A DNA stretch of 9,895 nt from an uncultured Faecalibacterium sp. (GTDB lineage: Bacteria; Bacillota; Clostridia; Oscillospirales; Ruminococcaceae): the NCBI GenBank assembly GCA_934553285.1, contig CAKTFD010000080.1, positions 1 through 9,895 on the forward strand. Direction: 5' to 3'. Under the pieces are notes generated by a model that had not been told where the DNA came from, searched no databases, and saw only the letters and a program-made list of their open reading frames with translations. Within the stretch, counting starts at the first letter, position 1. Each line of letters starts with the position of its first letter. Below are positions 4,924 to 9,895 of the stretch, piece after piece. The position numbers and the translations under genes are program-made.

Positions 4924-6582
4924 TCACTTGAGCACAGCGCCCAGGTTTGCACTGGTCACCATGCGGGCGTAGCGGCTCAGCCAGCCGGTCTTGACGTTGG
5001 GTTCCGGGGCAACATAGCGGGCCTTGCGCTCGGCCAGCACCTCGTCCGGGACTTCCAGCGTGATGGATGCGTTGGGGATATCGATGCGGATGGTGTCCCC
5101 TTCCTCCACCAGGCCGATGGGGCCGCCGGAAGCGGCTTCCGGGCTGACATGGCCGATGGCGGCACCACGGGATGCACCGGAGAAACGGCCATCGGTGATA
5201 AGGGCCACCGTCTTGTCCAGCTTCATGCCTGCCAGCGCAGAGGTGGGGTTGAGCATCTCCCGCATACCGGGGCCGCCCTTGGGGCCTTCGTACCGGATGA
5301 CCACCACATCGCCCGGGACGATCTTGCCCGCGTAGATGGCAGCAATGGCCTCTTCCTCACTGTTGAACACCCGGGCCGGGCCGGTGTGCTGCTGCATCTC
5401 CGGGGCCACGGCGCTGCGCTTGACCACGCAGCCGTCCGGGGCAATATTGCCCCACAGGATCTGCAGGCCGCCGGTCTGGGAGTAGGGGTTCTCGATAGGA
5501 CGGATGGCCTTTTCGTTCAGGATATGGGCACCCTGGATGTTCTCGCCCAAAGTCTTGCCGGTAACGGTGGGCACATCCAGATCCAGCAGGCCCTTCTTGG
5601 CCAGCTCTGCCTGCACGGCCGGGATGCCGCCCGCTGCGTACAGATCCGGCATATGGGTGGGGCCTGCCGGGGCCAGGTGGCACAGGTTGGGGGTCTTGGC
5701 GCTGATCTCGTTGAACAGGGCCAGATCGATGGGCACACCGGCCTCGTAGGCAATGGCCAGCAGGTGCAGCACCGTGTTGGTGGAGCAGCCCAGCGCCATA
5801 TCACAGGTCAGTGCGTTGCGGATGGAGCGTTCGTTGATGATCTGGCGTGCGGTAACGCCCTTGCGCACCAGCTCCATCACGGCCATACCGGCGTGCTTTG
5901 CCAGCTGCAGCCGCTTGGAGTACACGGCCGGGATAGTGCCGTTGCCGGGCAGTGCGATGCCGATGGCCTCGCACAAGCAGTTCATGCTGTTGGCAGTGTA
6001 CATGCCGGAGCAGCTGCCGCAGCTGGGGCAGCAGTTGCAGGTGCAGTCCTCCAGCTGCTCATCGGTGATCATACCTGCCTTATAGGCACCCACCGCCTCG
6101 AACATCTTGGAAAGGCTCACTTCCTCGCCGCCGTAGCTGCCGGCCAGCATGGGGCCGCCGGAGCAGACCACGGCGGGCACATCCATGCGCACTGCGGCCA
6201 TCACCATGCCGGGCACGATCTTATCGCAGTTGGGCACCAGCACCAGGCCATCCAGCTGATGGGCCATGAGCATGGTCTCCACGCTGTCGCAGATCAGCTC
6301 ACGGGAGGCCAGAGAGTATTTCATGCCCACATGACCCATGGCAATGCCATCGCACACGCCGATGGCGGGGATCAGGATGGGGGTGCCGCCCGCCATCTGC
6401 ACACCGGCCTTGACTGCATCTGCGATCTTATCCAGATTCATGTGGCCGGGCACGATCTCGCTGTAGGCGCTCACCACACCGATAAGGGGGCGTTCCAGCT
6501 CTTCCGGGGTGTAGCCCAGCGCATAAAACAGGCTGCGGTTCGGCGCACGCTCCGAGCCTTTGGTCACGTTGTCACTTCTCAT
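4924..6582 (-). CDS. ilvD: Dihydroxyacid dehydratase
   Basis: Dehydrates 2,3-dihydroxy-isovalerate and 2,3-dihydroxy-3-methylvalerate to the 2-keto acids before valine and isoleucine; cytosolic Fe-S enzyme. It has 552 residues from the start at 6582, fixed by GGAGG eight bases upstream and the standard N-terminus MRSDNVTKGSERAPNR. Key motifs: SEIVPGHMNL (41-50), CDGIAMGH (77-84), NCDKIVPGM (118-126; Cys119 cluster ligand, Lys121 at the metal site), CPSCGSCSGMYTANSMNCL (185-203; Cys191 ligand), GCSTNTVLHLL (265-275), and ITDGRFSGASRGA (462-474) with the catalytic Ser region. PGH rather than PCN at residues 45-47, as in E. coli IlvD, points to an O2-labile [4Fe-4S] cluster. Residues 180-191 hold six cysteines. 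It is last of the ilv genes, 186 nt after ilvC across a structured spacer. Confidence 0.97.
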   Translation of the reverse strand: MRSDNVTKGSERAPNRSLFYALGYTPEELERPLIGVVSAYSEIVPGHMNLDKIADAVKAGVQMAGGTPILIPAIGVCDGIAMGHVGMKYSLASRELICDSVETMLMAHQLDGLVLVPNCDKIVPGMVMAAVRMDVPAVVCSGGPMLAGSYGGEEVSLSKMFEAVGAYKAGMITDEQLEDCTCNCCPSCGSCSGMYTANSMNCLCEAIGIALPGNGTIPAVYSKRLQLAKHAGMAVMELVRKGVTARQIINERSIRNALTCDMALGCSTNTVLHLLAIAYEAGVPIDLALFNEISAKTPNLCHLAPAGPTHMPDLYAAGGIPAVQAELAKKGLLDLDVPTVTGKTLGENIQGAHILNEKAIRPIENPYSQTGGLQILWGNIAPDGCVVKRSAVAPEMQQHTGPARVFNSEEEAIAAIYAGKIVPGDVVVIRYEGPKGGPGMREMLNPTSALAGMKLDKTVALITDGRFSGASRGAAIGHVSPEAASGGPIGLVEEGDTIRIDIPNASITLEVPDEVLAERKARYVAPEPNVKTGWLSRYARMVTSANLGAVLK

Positions 6583-6590
6583 TGTTCTAT

Positions 6591-6595
6591 CCTCC
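6591..6595 (-). promoter_or_regulatory. Ribosome-binding site deciding the ilvD start
   Basis: GGAGG on the minus strand, eight bases before ATG at 6582. It rules out the upstream in-frame ATG at 6714, which lacks any such site. The hairpin at 6600-6617 ends five bases away. Confidence 0.85.
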
Positions 6596-6599
6596 ACGA

Positions 6600-6617
6600 C
6601 TGCCGCCTTTGCGGCAG
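6600..6617 (-). other. 7-bp hairpin just upstream of the ilvD ribosome site
   Basis: In the mRNA CTGCCGC-AAAG-GCGGCAG makes a GC-rich 7-bp stem with a 4-nt loop. It is followed by TCGT and then the ribosome site, with no U-tract, so it is not an intrinsic terminator. It could shape translation start or shield a processed 5' end of the ilvD message; both are inference. Confidence 0.55.
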
Positions 6618-6632
6618 ATGTTTTACAGATGC

Positions 6633-6769
6633 AAAAATGATGCCTGCCGCATTGCAGCAAATGGCACAGATCGCAGACAGCTGCTTTCTGCTCATGCGCC
6701 GCAGCGCACATCATTTGCCAGCGGCAAACATCATTGCATCCTCATGTGCCCATGGCACACATCATTTTT
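6633..6769 (-). repeat. 10-bp inverted repeat enclosing the ilvC-ilvD spacer structures
   Basis: AAAAATGATG (6633-6642) and CATCATTTTT (6760-6769) are exact complements about 117 nt apart. The distal arm overlaps the ilvC stop codon. In the mRNA the pairing would close a multi-branched fold holding the three small hairpins between them. The single lower copy could equally pair with either of the other two AATGATG copies. Confidence 0.55.
6691..6766 (-). repeat. Three short hairpins each with an ACATCATT foot, in the ilvC-ilvD spacer
   Basis: Plus-strand hairpins are TGTGCC-CAT-GGCACA (6745-6759), TTTGCC-AGC-GGCAAA (6714-6728) and TGCGC-CGCA-GCGCA (6695-6708). Each runs directly into ACATCATT (6759-6766, 6728-6735, 6708-6715). 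The first and third also share CTCATG before the stem (6741, 6691), so they are diverged direct repeats of about 26 nt whose stem bases changed while pairing was kept. In the mRNA each hairpin is preceded by AATGATGT. The retained pairing suggests the RNA fold matters. Confidence 0.6.
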
Positions 6770-7788
6770 TACTTCTTCAGCCAGCTCATCATGCTGCGCA
6801 GCTCAGCACCCACCTTCTCGATGGGCAGCTCGGCCTCCATGCGGCGCTTGGCCAGGAAGTGCACCTTGCGGCCGCCCTTGGGGCTCATCTCGGTCAGGAA
6901 CTCGGAGGCAAAGGTGCCATCCTGGATCTCGGTCAGCACCTTCTTCATCTCCTTGCGGGTCTCCTCGGTGATGAGGCGCTTGCCGGTGCGGTAATCGCCG
7001 TACTCAGCGGTGTTGGAGATGGAGTAGCGCATCTTGGAGAAGCCGCCCTCGTTGATCAGGTCAACGATCAGCTTCATCTCATGGCAGGTCTCAAAGTAAG
7101 CCATCTCCGGCTCATAACCAGCCTCCACCAGGGTATCGAAACCGGCGTGGATCAGCTCGGAAACGCCGCCGCACAGCACGGCCTGCTCGCCGAACAGGTC
7201 GGTCTCGGTCTCCTCCTTGAAGGTGGTCTGCAGGATGCCTGCACGGCCTGCACCGATGCCGGAAGCGTAAGCCAGGGCGATATCCTTGGCCTTACCGGTG
7301 TAGTCCTGCTCCACGCAGATCAGAGAGGGGCAGCCCTCACCCTCGGTGTACAGGCGGCGCACGATGTGGCCGGGGCCTTTGGGGGCGATCATGATAACGT
7401 CCACATTCTTGGGGGCGGTGATGGTCTTGAAATGGATGTTGAAGCCGTGTGCAAAGGCCAGTGCCTTGCCCTCGGTCATGTAAGGTGCCACCTGGGTGTT
7501 GTAGATATCGGCGCACAGCTCGTCCGGCACCAGCATCATCACAACATCGCCGGCCTTGGCAGCCTCTTCCACTTCCATGACCTTGAAGTTGTCGTGGGTG
7601 GCAGCAAACTCAGAGGCCTTTGCCCAGTGTGCAGAGCCTTTGCGCAGGCCGACCACAACGTTTACGCCGCTCTCGGCCAGGTTTTCAGAGTGTGCATGGC
7701 CCTGGCTGCCGAAGCCGATCACGGCAACGGTCTTGCCGTCCAGCACGCCGAGGTTGCAGTCGGAATCGTAGTATTTCTTGATAGCCAT
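6769..7788 (-). CDS. ilvC: Ketol-acid reductoisomerase, class I
   Basis: Catalyses the Mg2+-dependent alkyl shift and NAD(P)H reduction of acetolactate and acetohydroxybutyrate. At 339 residues it is the short class I form. The Rossmann domain shows VAVIGFGSQGHAHSENL (21-37) and a seven-residue beta2-alphaB loop LRKGSAH (48-54); Arg49 and Ser52 without acidic residues suggest NADPH preference. FAHGFNI (112-118) and APKGPGH (135-141) carry the conserved His and Lys. The knotted C-terminal domain has the metal ligands in their usual spacing: Asp197 and Glu201 in TDLFGEQ, Glu233 and Glu237 in FETCHE; SISNTAEYGD (256-265) binds substrate. The start has GGAG nine bases upstream. It lies 90 nt after ilvN, with no visible terminator, and before ilvD in the same direction. 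Confidence 0.98.
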   Translation of the reverse strand: MAIKKYYDSDCNLGVLDGKTVAVIGFGSQGHAHSENLAESGVNVVVGLRKGSAHWAKASEFAATHDNFKVMEVEEAAKAGDVVMMLVPDELCADIYNTQVAPYMTEGKALAFAHGFNIHFKTITAPKNVDVIMIAPKGPGHIVRRLYTEGEGCPSLICVEQDYTGKAKDIALAYASGIGAGRAGILQTTFKEETETDLFGEQAVLCGGVSELIHAGFDTLVEAGYEPEMAYFETCHEMKLIVDLINEGGFSKMRYSISNTAEYGDYRTGKRLITEETRKEMKKVLTEIQDGTFASEFLTEMSPKGGRKVHFLAKRRMEAELPIEKVGAELRSMMSWLKK

Positions 7789-7878
7789 AATGTTGATCTC
7801 CTTTTACTGTTCCTGTCTTATGTTCTGTTATTTCAGGCTCTGTTTTATCTTTCGCTCACCCGGAGCGGAAAAGCAATG

Positions 7879-8445
7879 TTATGCCCGCTTTGCCCCCCGC
7901 AGAGGCAGCTGGACCGAGCGTACCTCCTGCGGCGGCTTCTGGATATGCTGGTGCATACCGCCGCGCTCCAGCGCGGTAACGCCGGTGCGGCACTGCTCCA
8001 GGATGTTGTAACCCTCAAACATCTTGAGGAAGGCATCTAGTTTATCCGGCCTGCCGATCAGCTCAAACACCATGCTGTCCGGCGAAAGGTCGATGATCTT
8101 GGCCTTGTAGATGCAGGCGATCTCCCGTAATTCTGAGCGGTTGTGTACGTCCGATTCCACCTTGAGCAGCAGCAGCTCCCGCTCCAGCGATTTATCGCTG
8201 TCCAGCACGAACACCTGCCGGGTCACCTCCAGGCGCTCGGTCTGCAGCACCAGCTGCTGCAGGGCTTTTTCATCGCTGGTAATGGTCACTGTGATGCGGC
8301 TGACTGCCGGGTCGTTGGTGGCGGACACCGTAAGGCTGTCGATGTTGAAGCCGCGGCGGCAGAACAGGTTGGACACCCGCGCCAGAACGCCGCTCTGGTT
8401 ATCCACCAGCAGGCTGATGACCCTGCGCTGATCTGATCCCATCAT
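7879..8445 (-). CDS. ilvN: Acetolactate synthase regulatory (small) subunit
   Basis: Binds and activates the IlvB catalytic subunit and normally confers feedback inhibition by valine. The N-terminal ACT domain (about 7-82) is clear: RRVISLLVDNQSGVLARVSN (7-26) with the Asn-Gln-Ser-Gly valine-site turn, then GFNIDSLTV (32-40) and SRITVTI (49-55). The second domain (about 84-165) includes ELLLLKV and IGRPDKLDAFLKMFEGYNI. At 188 residues it is some 20 longer than common forms; the excess is a basic, probably flexible tail after about 165. AAGGAGG eight bases before the first of two tandem ATGs sets the start and overlaps the ilvB stop region, 13 nt away, so the two subunits are probably coupled. 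It is sometimes named ilvH. Confidence 0.95.
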   Translation of the reverse strand: MMGSDQRRVISLLVDNQSGVLARVSNLFCRRGFNIDSLTVSATNDPAVSRITVTITSDEKALQQLVLQTERLEVTRQVFVLDSDKSLERELLLLKVESDVHNRSELREIACIYKAKIIDLSPDSMVFELIGRPDKLDAFLKMFEGYNILEQCRTGVTALERGGMHQHIQKPPQEVRSVQLPLRGAKRA

Positions 8446-8458
8446 ACTGCGTTCCTCC

Positions 8459-9895
8459 TTACTCCATGATGATGTCGTTGATATCGCCGCCGCCGGGGAT
8501 CATGGGCAGCACCTTTTCGTCCTTATCGATGATGCACTCGATCCAGGTGGGGCCTTTTTGCTGCAGGGCATCCGCAAACGCTGCCTGGAACTCCGGCAGG
8601 TTGGTGCAGCGGTAGCCTTTCAGGCCAAAGCCGTCCGCCAGCTTGACAAAATCGGTCTTGCGGTGGGGGTCGGTCTGGCTGTAGCGCTTGCCGTAAAAGC
8701 TGGTCTGCCACTGGCGTACCATACCCAGCACGGCGTTATTGAAGATGACCGTGATGATGGGCAGCTCGTAGCTTACGGCGGTGCAGGCTTCGTTCAGGTT
8801 CATGTGGAAGGAGCCATCGCCGGTAAACATCACTACCCGCTGGTCCCGCCCCAGCGCCATCTGTGCGCCGATGGCGGCACCGTAGCCAAAGCCCATGGTG
8901 CCCAGGCCGCCGCTGGTGATAAAGCCGCGGCTCTTGGTGTGGCGCAGGTACTGCGCCGCCCACATCTGGTGCTGGCCCACATCGGTAACATACACGGCCT
9001 CCGGGCCGCACTGATTGCACACCTCGCCGATGACCTGATGGGGCATCAGCCGGGTGGCATCGGACACAGGGTGGTAATCCTGCGCCTGCCAGGCCTGGAT
9101 CATCTTCATCCAGTCGGGGTGGGTGGCAGGTCTTATCTGGGGCAGCATGGCGTTCAGCACATAGGCGGCATCGCCCACGATGGACAGATCCACCTCCACG
9201 TTCTTGCCCAGCTCGCTGGCATCGATATCGATCTGGATGATGGTAGCATTTTTGGCAAAGGTCTTGGGGTTCAGCGCCACCCGGTCAGAAAAGCGGGTGC
9301 CCACCGCGATGAGCACATCGCACTCTGCCACTGCGCGGTTGGAGGTATAGCAGCCATGCATTCCCAGCATCCCCAGGTTCATGGGGTCGCCGTAGGGCAC
9401 CACGCCTGCCGCCATCAGGGTGTAGGTGGCGGGGATGCCTGCCTTGTGCAGCAGGTCCCGCAGGGGCTGGCAGCTGGCTGCGCTGCGCACGCCGCCGCCA
9501 AAGTACACCAGCGGGCGCTGCGCGGCATTGATGAGGTCCGCCGCCCAGTGCACCTGCTCTTCATTAAAGGTAGTCACGGTGCGGATCGGCTCCGGCTGCC
9601 GGGGGGTGAACTCGCACACTGCAGCGGTCACATCCTTGGGGATATCCACCAGCACCGGCCCCTTGCGGCCGCTCTGGGCAATGCGGAAGGCAGCGCGCAT
9701 GGTGTCGGCCAGGTCTTCCACCCGGCGCACCGTAAAGTTATGTTTCGTGATGGGCAGGGTGATGCCCTCGATATAGGCTTCCTGGAAGCTGTCCTTGCCG
9801 ATGCCGCCGGTGGGCACATTGCCGGTAAAGGCCACCATGGGCACCGAGTCCATATAGGCGGTGGCAATGCCGGTGACCAGATTGGTGGCACCCGG
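8459..9895 (-). CDS. ilvB: Acetolactate synthase catalytic (large) subunit, lacking N-terminus (cut by window edge)
   Basis: ThDP-dependent enzyme that condenses two pyruvates to acetolactate, or pyruvate with 2-ketobutyrate to acetohydroxybutyrate: the first common step of branched-chain synthesis. 478 codons are visible, opening in PGATNLVTGIATAYMDSVP; the missing 80-90 residues include the catalytic Glu. Three domains can be followed: the rest of the Pyr domain with VPTGGIGKDSFQEA and GPVLVDIPKDV, the central FAD-type domain with YFGGGVRSA and VGTRFSDRV, and the PP domain with GGLGTMGFGYGAAIGAQMAL and the Mg-ThDP motif GDGSFHMNLNE ending in FNNAVLGMVRQW (about 8821-8710). FAD-dependent AHAS rather than catabolic AlsS is supported by the adjacent ilvN. 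The promoter and any leader control lie outside the window. Confidence 0.97.
   Translation of the reverse strand, partial: PGATNLVTGIATAYMDSVPMVAFTGNVPTGGIGKDSFQEAYIEGITLPITKHNFTVRRVEDLADTMRAAFRIAQSGRKGPVLVDIPKDVTAAVCEFTPRQPEPIRTVTTFNEEQVHWAADLINAAQRPLVYFGGGVRSAASCQPLRDLLHKAGIPATYTLMAAGVVPYGDPMNLGMLGMHGCYTSNRAVAECDVLIAVGTRFSDRVALNPKTFAKNATIIQIDIDASELGKNVEVDLSIVGDAAYVLNAMLPQIRPATHPDWMKMIQAWQAQDYHPVSDATRLMPHQVIGEVCNQCGPEAVYVTDVGQHQMWAAQYLRHTKSRGFITSGGLGTMGFGYGAAIGAQMALGRDQRVVMFTGDGSFHMNLNEACTAVSYELPIITVIFNNAVLGMVRQWQTSFYGKRYSQTDPHRKTDFVKLADGFGLKGYRCTNLPEFQAAFADALQQKGPTWIECIIDKDEKVLPMIPGGGDINDIIME

Noticed and set aside
7853..7867. Hairpin CGCTC-ACCCG-GAGCG in the ilvN-ilvC gap as a terminator
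   Set aside because: Only 5 bp and no U-tract on the minus strand; the gap otherwise shows just loosely repeated ACAG in the mRNA sense.
5149..8040. A 963-codon open frame on the plus strand
   Set aside because: It is exactly antisense to ilvD, ilvC and the end of ilvN, is His/Gly/Ala-rich with no recognisable domain, and has no ribosome site. It is a side effect of GC-rich codon use on the coding strand.

Overview
The window is GC-rich, densely packed bacterial DNA. Its gene content, strong Shine-Dalgarno sites and sigma-A-type promoters suggest a Gram-positive anaerobe of the Clostridia. Codon use and gene style resemble Faecalibacterium and other Oscillospiraceae, but that taxonomic guess is an inference. 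An O2-sensitive-type IlvD (PGH rather than PCN motif) fits an anaerobic lifestyle.

Layout. (1) Positions 1-2024, minus strand: a housekeeping cluster transcribed tsaE > tsaB > rpiB > upp (upp runs off the left edge). tsaE and tsaB overlap by ATGA. A good promoter (TTGCAC-N17-TATACT) lies just upstream of tsaE, next to a 12-bp perfect hairpin that probably terminates the gene before it. (2) Positions 2111-3328, minus: a monocistronic gene for a secreted protein with a probable caspase-fold (clan CD) His/Cys dyad; it is the least described gene here. (3) Positions 3329-3570: a divergent control region with two near-consensus promoters back to back, and one 11-mer repeated in inverted orientation in both 5' leaders. 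(4) Positions 3571-4788, plus: a SEDS-family (FtsW/RodA/SpoVE) peptidoglycan polymerase with a probable TTG start. (5) Positions 4789-4923: a composite bidirectional terminator between convergent genes. (6) Positions 4924-9895, minus: the branched-chain amino acid cluster ilvB > ilvN > ilvC > ilvD (ilvB is cut by the right edge).

The ilv genes encode acetolactate synthase (catalytic and regulatory subunits), ketol-acid reductoisomerase and dihydroxyacid dehydratase, the shared steps of valine, isoleucine and leucine synthesis. The 186-nt ilvC-ilvD spacer is not plain sequence: it holds three short hairpins, each with the same 8-nt foot, one oppositely oriented copy that can pair with any of them, and a 7-bp hairpin just before the ilvD ribosome site. 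tsaE and tsaB serve tRNA t6A modification, rpiB the pentose phosphate pathway and upp uracil salvage.

No gene-free stretch exceeds about 300 bases; the longest is the 242-nt divergent region. I see no tRNA, rRNA, CRISPR array, insertion sequence or phage gene. The large open frames antisense to ilvD/ilvC and to the SEDS gene are composition shadows. The most novel candidates are the secreted caspase-like protein with its divergent control region, and the structured ilvC-ilvD spacer.
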